Part shown: positions 9,467 to 18,695 of the stretch, piece after piece | How positions within the stretch are numbered: the first letter of the stretch is position 1 | Layout: each line of letters begins with the position of its first letter | Assembly (NCBI RefSeq): GCF_019049655.1 | Contig: NZ_JAFMOX010000065.1 | Span: 186,001 to 250,000, forward strand | DNA: 64,000 nucleotides | Direction of reading: 5' to 3' | From: Rahnella rivi | GTDB taxonomy: Bacteria > Pseudomonadota > Gammaproteobacteria > Enterobacterales > Enterobacteriaceae | Notes under the pieces: generated by a model | The model's database searches: none | Told to the model about the DNA's origin: nothing | What the model saw: the letters and a program-made list of their open reading frames with translations, nothing else | Made by a program: the position numbers and the translations under genes

Positions 9467-10087
9467 TCAAACGTTGATATTAAATAAATCCATATTTATA
9501 TATTCACGTAATAAATAGTAAGTAGATTCGCACTCCATCTCTTGTGAAACTTGCGACAGGGGCGCTGCGGAGATATAAAAACGCATTACATCATCATTAA
9601 CAACATCTTTAATTACAAATCTCGCCCTTTCTTTCTTTAATATACCCAGCTCATTAAGAACCTCAGCGTAAATCACCATAAGACAAAGGCTGTAATACAG
9701 CATATTCCTTTTCAAAGGATGCCCTGCTGTCTTGCGATAAAAATTCTCCAGTGCATTGAGCTCCAGTTCTTCTGATAAGCACCGGCACGAGGTTAACAGG
9801 AACGCGGCCCGCTCCTGCTGCAGGTTATTGAGACAAAACACATAAGCGGCCTGCTCCATACCTGAATTCTGCGGCTTATTTTTCCGATACGCGTTAAACA
9901 GCCATTTCCAGTTAAGCTGGTGTTTTTCAGGTTGTCGTAAATTACGCCTCGCCCGACGCTGCTGCCAGATAATATCACTGCGACGAATACACTTTATAAT
10001 AAGAGAGAGTTCTAACTTACTGAAGACGGCATTCATTATTGTGACCGTCTCATTAATCACCCTTTCATGTAACGTCATCCTTTCCAT
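9467..10087 (-). CDS. unknown protein, AT-rich accessory gene
   Basis: A 206-aa ORF that I cannot assign. It is basic at the N-terminus (IIKCIRRSDIIWQQRRARR), has hydrophobic stretches around residues 130-145 and ends DLFNINV. Codons are visibly more AT-rich than those of neighbouring housekeeping genes, which suggests acquisition. GGGA lies about 7 nt before the ATG at 10087; an ATG three codons later is an alternative. No signal peptide or known catalytic motif was seen. Confidence 0.55.
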   Translation of the reverse strand: MERMTLHERVINETVTIMNAVFSKLELSLIIKCIRRSDIIWQQRRARRNLRQPEKHQLNWKWLFNAYRKNKPQNSGMEQAAYVFCLNNLQQERAAFLLTSCRCLSEELELNALENFYRKTAGHPLKRNMLYYSLCLMVIYAEVLNELGILKKERARFVIKDVVNDDVMRFYISAAPLSQVSQEMECESTYYLLREYINMDLFNINV

Positions 10088-10160
10088 TTTATTCCCACAG
10101 GTTGCATGTTATTTCGCAAGAATAATCCTCAATCCGGGAATAACAATCATGATGCGTTTT

Positions 10161-10182
10161 TTTTACGAGACGTCTCGTAAAA
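10161..10182. repeat. 22-bp perfect palindrome
   Basis: TTTTACGAGAC is followed directly by its reverse complement GTCTCGTAAAA with no spacer. It lies in the 225-bp gap between the divergent unknown genes, 73 bp from one start and about 140 bp from the other. It could be an operator for a dimeric repressor or a cruciform; no T-tract fits a terminator. Confidence 0.85.
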
Positions 10183-10324
10183 TTTCATCAGACCCTGGGT
10201 CTGTAAGGCGAAGGTTTTCTTTCCATCCCGCTGTCTGCGGCGTTCAATTTTTGCGGGTTAGCGCCAAAATCTGTATGACAACTTAGTGTAAGCTGTAAAC
10301 CACATCAATATCGTGGATACCTTT

Positions 10325-11173
10325 ATGCCAGCCGCAGCCCCCCTGAAAAAAAGCTATTACAGTGCCGAACAGTCACTCTCCCTCGCCCAACTGGATGAAG
10401 AAAAGATCAGCCAGATTGCACGCGATCTGGACGTGGCCGAAAGCGAGAAAGAGCATTATCTCACCGGCTGGATGGGCCAGAACAGTGTGGTGCTGGTAAG
10501 AAATTATCAGGATAAACGTGGCACCGCGAACGGCCTGGTGATGTCGCGGGGTAACCGTTACAAACTGACCGTGCAGGCCATCACTTTTCGCATTCCCAAA
10601 GTGCTGCTGTGGGTGACTTTCCGCCGCACGCCGCGCACCATGACCGTCATTGCCTATAACAAACTGGGCGAACAGGCGACCGGCCTGCAACAGTTTATGC
10701 ATGTGCAGGATCCTGAGCTGAAAGAGCGCCTCGAAAACGACTGGCGCGAGCTGAATGATTATCTTGGTATGGCCTGCTGGCAGATGGACAATAACCGCCC
10801 GTTATGGCGTCAGCTGCATGAAGAGATCACCCCGCAGGCACTGTGGCTGCTGGCGGATTCATCGTGGTTCAGCGGTAAAAAACTGCAAAAAGATGGCGAA
10901 CTGGAAGGCCTGTGGCTGCATGAGCAGTTTATTGGCCGACGCAGCGGCGAACACGCGGCGCTGGTTCTTTCATGGAAAGATGAAGAGAATCAGGACATCG
11001 CCAGTTATCTGTATGAGCGGATTTCTGTCAGCCAGATCCGGGTGATGCTGCGTCCGCGTAAAGACGAGAAATTCTACCCGCTGAATCCGTTTGATGCCGT
11101 GCATTTACAGCGGGCGCTGATGATGTTTCATCAGGCAGAACAGGCGCTGGAAAAATCGCAGCGCAGCGCCTGA
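10325..11173 (+). CDS. uncharacterised soluble protein
   Basis: A 282-aa protein with no signal peptide or membrane helix. It is rich in Trp, Arg and Gln, with LVMSRGNRYKLTVQAITFR and WVTFRRTPRTMTVIAYN in the first half and QMDNNRPLWRQLHEEI and PLNPFDAVHLQRALMMFHQAEQAL in the second. Codon use resembles backbone genes. I do not recognise a family. An in-frame GTG at 10313 is an alternative start; neither has a strong ribosome site. Confidence 0.65.
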   Translation: MPAAAPLKKSYYSAEQSLSLAQLDEEKISQIARDLDVAESEKEHYLTGWMGQNSVVLVRNYQDKRGTANGLVMSRGNRYKLTVQAITFRIPKVLLWVTFRRTPRTMTVIAYNKLGEQATGLQQFMHVQDPELKERLENDWRELNDYLGMACWQMDNNRPLWRQLHEEITPQALWLLADSSWFSGKKLQKDGELEGLWLHEQFIGRRSGEHAALVLSWKDEENQDIASYLYERISVSQIRVMLRPRKDEKFYPLNPFDAVHLQRALMMFHQAEQALEKSQRSA

Positions 11174-11191
11174 CTGCCCTTCACTATCGTC

Positions 11192-11992
11192 TTACCACCA
11201 GCGATGGAAATGATGCACCGGCCCGATGCCCTGCCCGACATCCAGCGAGTCGGCCTGTATCAGCGCCTGTTGCAGATAGGCTTTGGCTTCGCGCACAGTG
11301 TCTGCCCAGCCGCTGTGGCGCGGGCGCAGTGCCGCCAGTGCGGCTGACAACGTACAGCCGGTGCCATGAGTATGGCGGGTGTTCACCCTCGGCGCAGTGA
11401 AACGCTCACGCGTATCCCGCATAAATAACCAGTCCGGACTCTCTTCGTCGCTAAGATGCCCTCCCTTCATCAACACCGCGCCACACCCCATCGCCAGTAA
11501 AGCTTCGCCCTGCTCACGCATTTCCGCTTCACTGGTGGCGATGGCGCATTCAAGCAAGGCTGCTGCTTCAGGCAGGTTTGGGGTGATGATCGAAACCTGA
11601 GGCAAAAGCAGCCGCCGCAACGCCTCGACCGCTTCCGGCTGCAATAAAGGATCGCCGCTTTTCGCCAGCATCACGGTATCGAGCACCACGAACGGCGGCT
11701 GATAATGGCCAAGCCGCTCCGCCACCGTTTCCACAATCTGACTGTTTGCCAGCATGCCAATTTTAGCGGTGTCGATCCGCACATCGCTGAGGACGGAATC
11801 AAGCTGCGCCGCCACAAACTCCGGTGAGATGTAACAGACCGACTGAACGCCGCGGGTATTTTGCGCCACCAGCGCCGTGATCACGCTGGTGCCATAAGCG
11901 GCGAGGGCGGAGAAAGTTTTTAAATCCGCCTGAATGCCCGCACCGCCGCTCGGGTCCGTTCCGGCAATGGTCAGCGCATTAATGCGTTTCAT
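11192..11992 (-). CDS. thiD: hydroxymethylpyrimidine/phosphomethylpyrimidine kinase ThiD
   Basis: A 266-aa ribokinase-fold enzyme that phosphorylates HMP and HMP-phosphate in thiamine synthesis. LTIAGTDPSGGAGIQADLKT at the N-terminus and HTHGTGCTLSAALAA near residue 210 (substrate binding, catalytic GTGC) are visible. The start at 11992 overlaps the thiM stop in an ATGA arrangement, indicating translational coupling. Length equals E. coli ThiD. Confidence 0.95.
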   Translation of the reverse strand: MKRINALTIAGTDPSGGAGIQADLKTFSALAAYGTSVITALVAQNTRGVQSVCYISPEFVAAQLDSVLSDVRIDTAKIGMLANSQIVETVAERLGHYQPPFVVLDTVMLAKSGDPLLQPEAVEALRRLLLPQVSIITPNLPEAAALLECAIATSEAEMREQGEALLAMGCGAVLMKGGHLSDEESPDWLFMRDTRERFTAPRVNTRHTHGTGCTLSAALAALRPRHSGWADTVREAKAYLQQALIQADSLDVGQGIGPVHHFHRWW

Positions 11993-12798
11993 GACAGCCC
12001 TCCCCCGTTCAGCCATGTTTCGTTCAATAAATACAGATTATCGAGGAACGCTGGCGTAAAGCTGCCCGGCCCGTAGGCTGTCGCACAAGCCCGCTCACCG
12101 GCACATGACATGACGCGACACGCCGCCGCGACGTTGTCCAGCCGGTCGCCCGGTAATGCCGAAAATGCCGCCACCACGGCAGATAATGCACAGCCGGTAC
12201 CGACCACGCGGGTCATCATCGGATGCCCACCCGGCACAGCCCAATTGCGTTTGCCGTCGGTGATGTAATCCGTTTCGCCGGTCACAGCCACTATCGCCCC
12301 GGTTTGCTGCGCCAGTTGCTGTGCGGCAGGCAGAGCGGAAAGCGAATCGTCGCCGCTGTCAACGCCGCGGCCTGACGCGCTCAGGCCACTGAGGGCACGG
12401 ATTTCAGACGCATTGCCACGAATGGCGGCGGGTTTTAACGGCAGGATATTGAGGCAAAATTCGGTTCGCCAGCTCAGGCCACCGACCGCGACGGGATCTA
12501 ACACCCAGGGTTTCCCGGCCTGATTGGCGGCATGAATCGCCGCCAGCATCGCGTTAGCGTGGGGATGTGTGAGCGTGCCGACGTTCACCAGTAAGGCATC
12601 GGCAATGGCGCTGAACTGCGCCGCTTCATCGGGATCGACCACCATCGCCGGAGAGGCACCCAGCGCCAGCAGGACATTGGCAGTAAAAGATTGCACCACA
12701 TCGTTGGTCAGGCAATGGACCAGCGGTGAGGCATGGCGGAGTTGATGTAAAGAACCGGCGGCAGTAGCACCGGGAAATACGGAAGGTCGGACGTTCAT
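11989..12798 (-). CDS. thiM: hydroxyethylthiazole kinase ThiM
   Basis: A 269-aa enzyme that phosphorylates the thiazole moiety salvaged for thiamine synthesis. VHCLTNDVVQ near residue 28, DPVAVGG near 122 and VGTGCALSAVVAAF near 210 are family motifs. First gene of a two-gene operon with thiD, preceded by a TPP riboswitch, so repression by thiamine pyrophosphate is expected. Confidence 0.95.
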   Translation of the reverse strand: MNVRPSVFPGATAAGSLHQLRHASPLVHCLTNDVVQSFTANVLLALGASPAMVVDPDEAAQFSAIADALLVNVGTLTHPHANAMLAAIHAANQAGKPWVLDPVAVGGLSWRTEFCLNILPLKPAAIRGNASEIRALSGLSASGRGVDSGDDSLSALPAAQQLAQQTGAIVAVTGETDYITDGKRNWAVPGGHPMMTRVVGTGCALSAVVAAFSALPGDRLDNVAAACRVMSCAGERACATAYGPGSFTPAFLDNLYLLNETWLNGGGLS

Positions 12799-12837
12799 AA
12801 GTCTCCCAACCGGCTTTCAGGAAGGCGGCATCGGGAG

Positions 12838-12930
12838 AGATACCTGACTTCCCTACGCTGGCATAATCCAGATCAGGTAATACGGGTAAAATCTCAGCCG
12901 TTCTTTTGCAAGCACGGCACCCCGAGTCAA
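12838..12930 (-). ncRNA. TPP (Thi-box) riboswitch
   Basis: On the minus strand the hallmark elements occur in order: CGGGGTGC (12927-12917), GGCTGAGA, ACCCG, ACCTGATCTGGAT and GCCAGCGTAGGGAA (to about 12850). It ends about 40 nt before the thiM start, as expected for control of thiMD translation by thiamine pyrophosphate. Confidence 0.95.
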
Positions 12931-12977
12931 GGGAGCATTATTGGTGTGGACGGCGGGAAGATCAATCAGCAATTGAT

Positions 12978-13006
12978 ACAAAAAAGCCCTGTCCATTGAC
13001 AGGGCT
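12978..13006 (-). terminator. terminator of the bts locus transporter gene
   Basis: On the minus strand AGCCCTGTC and GACAGGGCT form a perfect 9-bp stem with a 4-nt loop, followed by TTTTTTG, 18 bp after the transporter stop codon. Confidence 0.92.
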
Positions 13007-13023
13007 GATGAAACAACCGCGAT

Positions 13024-14829
13024 TTACAGCGTAGCCGGCACGTCGCCAGTCGTGCCTTCGCTGCGCGCCTGCCACAACGTTATCCAGCGCAGAACAGATG
13101 CCACCATAATCACCGCGCCGAGGGCGACCATGATGATTGAGATGGTGCCGTTGAACAGGTTGAAACCTTTGGCCGCAGAATTGAAATACACATGAGCGAC
13201 CATCCAGTACGCCGCATAGTTGACCGTGACATAGAGATAGGCCAGCGGGATCAGGCAGGTCAGCATGTAGCGGCGTTTGTCCGCCAGACGCAAGATAATG
13301 GTCGCGCCGATCATCAGGCCAATCGAGGCCATCAGCTGGTTTGAAACGCCAAACAGCGCCCAGACGGAGTTGATGTCGCCCGAGTTAAGAAGGTATCCCC
13401 ACAGCAGGCAGGCGACGATGCTGCACGCCACTGCGCCCGGCCACCAGTCAGTACGTTTGAGCGGCGCCCACAGATCGCCGAAGAAATCCTGTAACAGATA
13501 GCGCGCCACGCGGGTCCCGGAATCCACGGCCGTCAGAATAAATACCGCCTCGAACATCACCACAAACTGGAAGAAGTACGAAGACAAATGGCTGAACCAC
13601 GGGATGCGGGTAAAGATATCCGCCATGCCGACTGCCAGCGTCACAGCCCCGCCGGTACGGCCACTGAGATCCAGACCAATTTCCTGGCTGAGTGTTGGCA
13701 GATTCACCACCTGCATCCCCAGACCGGCAAAAACCTCGGGCGCCGAGTTGATCGCAAAGTAATCCGCCGGATGCAGCGCGGTCGCGGCAATCAGCGCCAT
13801 CACGCCGACCACGCATTCCGCCAACATCGCACCAAAACCGACCGGTAAGATGTCGCTCCATTTATCGATTTGCTTCGGCGTCGTGCCGGAACCGATAAAT
13901 GCGTGGAAGCCGGAGATCGCGCCACAGGCGATAGTGATTGAGATAAACGGCCAGACCGGCCCGGCCAGCACAGGGCCGCCACCGTGGATAAACGGTGTGA
14001 TCGCCGGAAACTGGATCTCAGGGTTAATGAATACTACCCCGACAATGAGCGCCCCGAACACGCCGATTTTCATGAAGCTGGAGAGATAACCGCGCGGTGT
14101 CAGCAACATCCACACCGGCAATGCGGTCGCGAAGAATGCATAGACCGGCAACACCAGGCTGACCGTCGAAGCACGCAGGCTCAGCCATTCCCCAAACGCC
14201 GAGGCCTGAATGTACGGCCCGATCACCACGCAGGCCATGATGGCAATAATCCCCACCCACGAAGCGGCTTTCATACTGCCGGTCAGACGTTCCCACAGGC
14301 CAACGCAAATCGCCACCGGGATGGTCATGAAGACGGCAAACGTCCCCCACGGATTACGCTCAAGAGCGTGGACAACCACCATCGATAAACCGGCCATGGT
14401 GATCGTGATGATGAACAACATCGCCAGCCCCGTGCACCAGCCTGCCACCGGGCCAAGCTCTCGCTTAGCGACCTCGGATAACGATTTCCCTCTGTGTTTC
14501 ATGGAGGCAAACAGCACGACGGTATCATGCACCGCGCCGCCGACCACACAGCCGATCAGCAGCCATAACATGCCGGGCAGATAACCGTATTGCGCAGCCA
14601 GCACCGGGCCGACCAGTGGCCCCGCCGCCGCGATAGCCGCGAAGTGGCTGCCAAAGTTCACCCATTTTTTGGTCGGGACGTAGTCTTTCCCGTCTTCCAG
14701 TAAATGCGAAGGAGTGACCTGAGCATCATCGGCTTTCAGCACTTTACGGACGAAAAACACCCCGTAAAGCCGGTAACAGATTGTCAGAATACACAAAGTC
14801 GCGATGACAAAAGTCAGTGCGTGTTGCAT
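13024..14829 (-). CDS. CstA/BtsT-family transporter, probable pyruvate permease
   Basis: A 601-aa polytopic membrane protein of the carbon-starvation CstA family. HFAAIAAAGPLVGPVLAAQYG near residue 60, HDTVVLFASMKHRGKSLSE near 105 and SGTTPKQIDKW near 330 are family signatures. E. coli CstA and BtsT are about 700 aa, so this is a shorter subtype. It lies directly behind btsSR, and a BtsR-type direct repeat precedes it, which supports pyruvate uptake under BtsSR control. The start at 14829 has GGAG upstream; the ORF extends 12 codons further without support. Confidence 0.85.
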   Translation of the reverse strand: MQHALTFVIATLCILTICYRLYGVFFVRKVLKADDAQVTPSHLLEDGKDYVPTKKWVNFGSHFAAIAAAGPLVGPVLAAQYGYLPGMLWLLIGCVVGGAVHDTVVLFASMKHRGKSLSEVAKRELGPVAGWCTGLAMLFIITITMAGLSMVVVHALERNPWGTFAVFMTIPVAICVGLWERLTGSMKAASWVGIIAIMACVVIGPYIQASAFGEWLSLRASTVSLVLPVYAFFATALPVWMLLTPRGYLSSFMKIGVFGALIVGVVFINPEIQFPAITPFIHGGGPVLAGPVWPFISITIACGAISGFHAFIGSGTTPKQIDKWSDILPVGFGAMLAECVVGVMALIAATALHPADYFAINSAPEVFAGLGMQVVNLPTLSQEIGLDLSGRTGGAVTLAVGMADIFTRIPWFSHLSSYFFQFVVMFEAVFILTAVDSGTRVARYLLQDFFGDLWAPLKRTDWWPGAVACSIVACLLWGYLLNSGDINSVWALFGVSNQLMASIGLMIGATIILRLADKRRYMLTCLIPLAYLYVTVNYAAYWMVAHVYFNSAAKGFNLFNGTISIIMVALGAVIMVASVLRWITLWQARSEGTTGDVPATL

Positions 14830-14924
14830 CTTGTTGTTCTCCGGATAAGGAATAATCCGGCGCAACGTAACAAAGTGCCGATGAAAGCGCTCCGGCTATT
14901 GGCGTGAGCGGCGTAATAGTGATT

Positions 14925-14953
14925 TAAACGGTTAAAACGCCAGAGTGAACGGT
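14925..14953 (-). promoter_or_regulatory. BtsR-type operator upstream of the CstA/BtsT-family gene
   Basis: On the minus strand ACCGTTCA, a 13-bp spacer and ACCGTTTA form a direct repeat about 96 bp before the transporter ATG. The reported E. coli BtsR (YehT) motif at btsT is ACC(G/A)CT(C/T)A repeated with a 13-bp spacer, recalled from the literature. Both half sites here differ only by T for C at position 5. Confidence 0.75.
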
Positions 14954-14958
14954 GCGGG

Positions 14959-15678
14959 TTACAGGCCCAGCCGGGACTTCAGGGCTCTCAGGTAGCGACG
15001 ACTGACCGGCACCCGTACCTCATTTTTCATCACCAGCTCTGCCAGCCCGCAGTCATCAAAACGGATTTCGCGCAGATGCTGCATATTAATCAAATACTGC
15101 CGGTGGCAACGCAGCAACGGCGTGCGACTTTCCAGCGTGCGCAGCGTCAGCTCTGTAAAGCATTCACTGCCGTCGGCGCGGTTCACGAATACCCCGCTGA
15201 CCCGTGAGCTGACAAAAATCACCTCATCTGTGGAGAGCAGATAAATACGGTTCTGCCCGCAGCAGGGGATCAGGGCCAGATCCGGCTCCCCCGCCATCAG
15301 CGCACTGACATTTTGCGCAGGAAGATGCTGTCGCAGGCGATGAAGGGTTTTCTCCAGCCGTGAGGCCTGAACCGGTTTGAGCAGATAATCGAACGCATTC
15401 TCTTCGAACGCCTGCAGCGCATACTCATCGTATGCGGTGAGAAAGACGATATGAGGCATGCGCTCGGGGTCGATCATACCGACCAGTTCCAGACCGCTGA
15501 TGCGCGGCATGTGTATATCCAGAAACACCACGTCAGGTCGCAGCCGGTTGATCGCGCCAAGGGCTTCCACCGCATTTTCACATTCGCCGGCCACGATGAC
15601 GTCAGCGACCGGCTGCAACAGCACGCACAGGTTTTCACGCGCAAGCGGCTCGTCATCAACAATCAATATTTTCAGCAT
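14959..15678 (-). CDS. btsR: LytTR response regulator BtsR
   Basis: A 239-aa response regulator, the same length as E. coli BtsR (YehT). The receiver domain has the DDE acidic pocket near residue 9, phospho-acceptor D54 in VVFLDIHMPRISG, and the switch segment LTAYDEY. The C-terminal LytTR DNA-binding domain includes FVSSRVSGVFVN and LLRCHRQYLIN. It should activate the neighbouring transporter gene when BtsS senses pyruvate. The start at 15678 overlaps btsS by 23 bp; the ORF is open further upstream but only this start matches the family. Confidence 0.94.
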   Translation of the reverse strand: MLKILIVDDEPLARENLCVLLQPVADVIVAGECENAVEALGAINRLRPDVVFLDIHMPRISGLELVGMIDPERMPHIVFLTAYDEYALQAFEENAFDYLLKPVQASRLEKTLHRLRQHLPAQNVSALMAGEPDLALIPCCGQNRIYLLSTDEVIFVSSRVSGVFVNRADGSECFTELTLRTLESRTPLLRCHRQYLINMQHLREIRFDDCGLAELVMKNEVRVPVSRRYLRALKSRLGL

Positions 15679-17359
15679 GTCGGCTCCTGGCTGGCAAACG
15701 TAAAATGACGCGGGTGAACCGTTCCGGCTCGCATTCAACCTGTAACCCGAACTCGTCGCCGTAACGCCCACGCAGTCGGCGATCGACCAGGCTCATCCCA
15801 AGCCCGTTACCGTTCGCCGACGGCGCGTACAGCCCGGCGTTATCTTCCACGGTGAGCACCAGACACTCTCCCTGCCCGATGGCAGAAAGACGAAGCTGCC
15901 CGATACCAAGCAACTGCGATGTCCCGTGTTTGATGGCGTTTTCCACCAGCGGTTGCAGGGTAAAAGCGGGTAAACACAGCTGTTGCAGCGCCTCGGGGAA
16001 ATCAAAGGTGACATTCAGACGGTCACTGAACCGCGCTCGTTCGATATGCAGATAGGCTTGCACATGCTCGATTTCGTCGGCCAGCGTCACCACTTCCTGC
16101 GGGCGTTTGAGGTTTTTGCGAAAAAATGTAGAAAGATGCTGCACCAGTTCACTGGCCTGCTGGCTGTCGCGACGGATCACCGCCACCAGGGTATTCAGCG
16201 CGTTAAATAAAAAGTGAGGGTTCACCTGCGCGTGCAGCAGTTTAATTTCCGACTGGATCAGCAACTGTTTGTGCCGTTCGTACTGTCCGGCGAGGATCTG
16301 CGCCGACAGCAGGCTGGCGATGCCTTCGCCCAGCGTACGGTTGATCGAACTGAACAGCCGGTTGCGCGCTTCATACAGTTTGATCGTGCCGATCACTTCC
16401 TGATTTTCACCGCGCAGCGGGATCACCAGCGTCGAGCCCAGCTTACACGACGGGCTTTGCGTGCACTGATAGGCCACTTCATTGCCGTCGGCATAAACCA
16501 CTTCGTTATGTTCGATGGCGCGGTGCGAATGTTCGGACAATATCGGCGATCCCGGCAAATGGTGATCGTCGCCGATCCCGACAAACGCCAACAGCTTCTC
16601 ACGATCGGTAATCGCCACCGCGCCGATATCCAGCTCCTGATGAATGATCTGCGCCACCCGTGCAGTATTCTCCTGATTAAACCCCTGACGCAGCACACCT
16701 TCGGTACAGGCGGCGATATTGAGCGCGCGGGCGCTGAACGCCGTGGTGTAACGTTCAAACATCGCCCGCCGGTCGAGCAGAATGCGCATGAACATGGCCG
16801 CGCCGATGGTATTGGTCACCATCATCGGCGTGGCGATGCTTTTGACCAGCCGCAGCGCTTCGTCAAAAGGACGCGCAACCATCAAAATTATCGCCATTTG
16901 CAGCACTTCGGCAAACAGCGTGACGCCCGCGACGGTCAGCGGATTAAACAGCCGGTCAATACGTCCCCGTCGCATCAGCACACGATGCACTATGCCGCCG
17001 AGCAATCCCTCGATAACCGTCGAAATCATGCAACTCAGCGCTGTCATGCCCCCCAGCGAATACCGGTGTAACCCGCCCGTCAGACCGACCAGAACACCAA
17101 CGACCGGCCCGCCGAGTAAACCGCCCAGCACCGCGCCGATAGCCCGGGTATTGGCGATTGAATCCTGAATATGCAGACCAAAATAAGTGCCCATAATGCA
17201 GAACATCGAGAACATGAAATAACACAGCAATTTGTGCGGAAGCCGCACGGTAACGTGCATCAGCGGGATAAACAGAGGGGTTTTGCTGAGTAAATACGCA
17301 ATGACTAAATAGACGCACATTTGCTGCAACAGCAACAAAACCAAATTGAACTCATACAT
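15656..17359 (-). CDS. btsS: LytS-type sensor histidine kinase BtsS
   Basis: A 567-aa inner-membrane sensor (E. coli BtsS is 561 aa). The N-terminal half is a 5TMR-LYT membrane domain with NTRAIGAVLGGLLGGPVVG, followed by a GAF-like region (ITDREKLLAFVGIGDDHHLPG), the His-kinase box HAQVNPHFLFNALNTL near residue 380 and an ATPase domain with ENAIKHGTSQL. In E. coli it senses extracellular pyruvate with high affinity. Start MYEFNLVLLLLQQM at 17359 matches the family. Confidence 0.94.
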   Translation of the reverse strand: MYEFNLVLLLLQQMCVYLVIAYLLSKTPLFIPLMHVTVRLPHKLLCYFMFSMFCIMGTYFGLHIQDSIANTRAIGAVLGGLLGGPVVGVLVGLTGGLHRYSLGGMTALSCMISTVIEGLLGGIVHRVLMRRGRIDRLFNPLTVAGVTLFAEVLQMAIILMVARPFDEALRLVKSIATPMMVTNTIGAAMFMRILLDRRAMFERYTTAFSARALNIAACTEGVLRQGFNQENTARVAQIIHQELDIGAVAITDREKLLAFVGIGDDHHLPGSPILSEHSHRAIEHNEVVYADGNEVAYQCTQSPSCKLGSTLVIPLRGENQEVIGTIKLYEARNRLFSSINRTLGEGIASLLSAQILAGQYERHKQLLIQSEIKLLHAQVNPHFLFNALNTLVAVIRRDSQQASELVQHLSTFFRKNLKRPQEVVTLADEIEHVQAYLHIERARFSDRLNVTFDFPEALQQLCLPAFTLQPLVENAIKHGTSQLLGIGQLRLSAIGQGECLVLTVEDNAGLYAPSANGNGLGMSLVDRRLRGRYGDEFGLQVECEPERFTRVILRLPARSRHAENIDC

Positions 17360-17436
17360 AGTCGCTGGCAGTATCGTTAAGTGAGTTGCGTACCATACGC
17401 ACAAATAACCCTACAGTCTTTGAGGAGTCTCACTCT

Positions 17437-17874
17437 TTGGTATCACCACTTCGCATCCGGGCTTACGAAGAAGCCGATCGTCCTTTTTTACGCACGCTGT
17501 ATCTGGCCGCACGCAAAGATACCTGGACGTGGCTGACAGAGGCTGACTACAAGCTGGAAGATTTTGACCGTGCGGTGATCGGCGAGACGATACTTGTCGC
17601 GGAGCGCGATGGGCATTTACTCGGGTTCGCCTCGATTTTTACCCAGGAAAACTTTCTGCATAACCTGTTTATCGACCCGCAATTTCAGGGGACCGGCGCC
17701 GGCAGCGCCTTACTTCGCGCCGCTGAAAAAACCTTTACCCGCACCGGTTCGCTGAAATGTTTGGTAAAGAGTCAAAAATCGGTCGCATTTTATTTATCAA
17801 AAGGCTGGGACATCGTCGCCACGGGGGATAGCCCTAAAGGCGAGTACTATCTCTTTCATTCACCAAATAAATGA
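17437..17874 (+). CDS. GNAT-family N-acetyltransferase
   Basis: A small GNAT enzyme of 145 aa if translation begins at TTG 17437, which has AGGAG at 17423-17427. The acetyl-CoA site is NLFIDPQFQGTGAGSALLRAA (Q/R-x-x-G-x-G/A pattern) near residue 92, and the family C-terminal SVAFYLSKGWDIV follows. It is divergent from btsS. A longer TTG start at 17386 is possible but would reach into the promoter region. Substrate unknown. Confidence 0.85.
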   Translation: MVSPLRIRAYEEADRPFLRTLYLAARKDTWTWLTEADYKLEDFDRAVIGETILVAERDGHLLGFASIFTQENFLHNLFIDPQFQGTGAGSALLRAAEKTFTRTGSLKCLVKSQKSVAFYLSKGWDIVATGDSPKGEYYLFHSPNK

Positions 17875-18013
17875 GACGAGCGTGATCAATCATGCGCTCC
17901 TCTCACAAATATCAATACTCTGTTCTTCATCAATTTTTCTTTGTTGTTAAGAGGTTAAATTCCCCAGCGGTGCTATACATACTTTGTCTTCCTTAAAAAT
18001 TTCGAGGGTTCGA

Positions 18014-18673
18014 ATGAAAAAAATAAAGCTGCTGCAGATTGCTCTTGTGACCGGTACGATGTTTTTAGCGGGCTGTACAAGCCATGTTACGCAGACTGAA
18101 AAATTCTCAGGCTTCCTGGGGGATTATTCGGGCCTCAAGGAAGTGAAAACTGCCTCAGGAAATCCGGTTCTGCGCTGGATCGATCCTTCGTTTAAGAAAG
18201 AGAATTACTCCTACATTAAATACGAACCGATTAAATTCTATCCTGAGCCTCAGCCTACTGAGCAAATCAGCAAAGAGACACTTCAGGGGGCTCTGGATTA
18301 TGCCAACAGCCGCATGAAAACTGCGCTGTCTGAGCGTCTGCCGCTGACCGATCATGCGGGGCCACGTACTTTGATCTTCAAAGGTGCCATTACCGGTGTG
18401 AATACTTCGGCTGAAGGTTTGCAGTTCTATGAAGTTATTCCGGTGGCGCTGGTGATTGCAGGTACCGAAACGGCGACCGGCCATCGTACCCGTGATACCG
18501 AAGTGTACTTTGAAGGCGAGCTGATCGATGCCAGCACCGGTAAAGCGGTGATAAAAGTTGTTCGTAAAGGATTCGGTAAACAGGTTTCTAACGATAAACA
18601 AAAAGTGACGGCAAACGATCTGAAAAGCGTCGTCGACAGCATGGCGAACGACACCCGGTTGTTCAACGAATAA
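18014..18673 (+). CDS. DUF3313 family lipoprotein
   Basis: A 219-aa predicted lipoprotein with signal peptide MKKIKLLQIALVTGTMF and lipobox LAGC, so it should be anchored after Cys21 or so. The remainder matches the DUF3313 pattern: FLGDYSGLKEV, a YIKYEPIKFYPEP segment and a conserved VYFEGELIDASTGK. Function is not known for the family. The start has GAGGG upstream. A terminator follows. Confidence 0.85.
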   Translation: MKKIKLLQIALVTGTMFLAGCTSHVTQTEKFSGFLGDYSGLKEVKTASGNPVLRWIDPSFKKENYSYIKYEPIKFYPEPQPTEQISKETLQGALDYANSRMKTALSERLPLTDHAGPRTLIFKGAITGVNTSAEGLQFYEVIPVALVIAGTETATGHRTRDTEVYFEGELIDASTGKAVIKVVRKGFGKQVSNDKQKVTANDLKSVVDSMANDTRLFNE

Positions 18674-18695
18674 CGCCCACATGTGGCATGACAAC

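Noticed and set aside
16214..17071. 285-aa ORF opposite btsS
   Set aside because: Antisense shadow; btsS matches E. coli BtsS over the full length.
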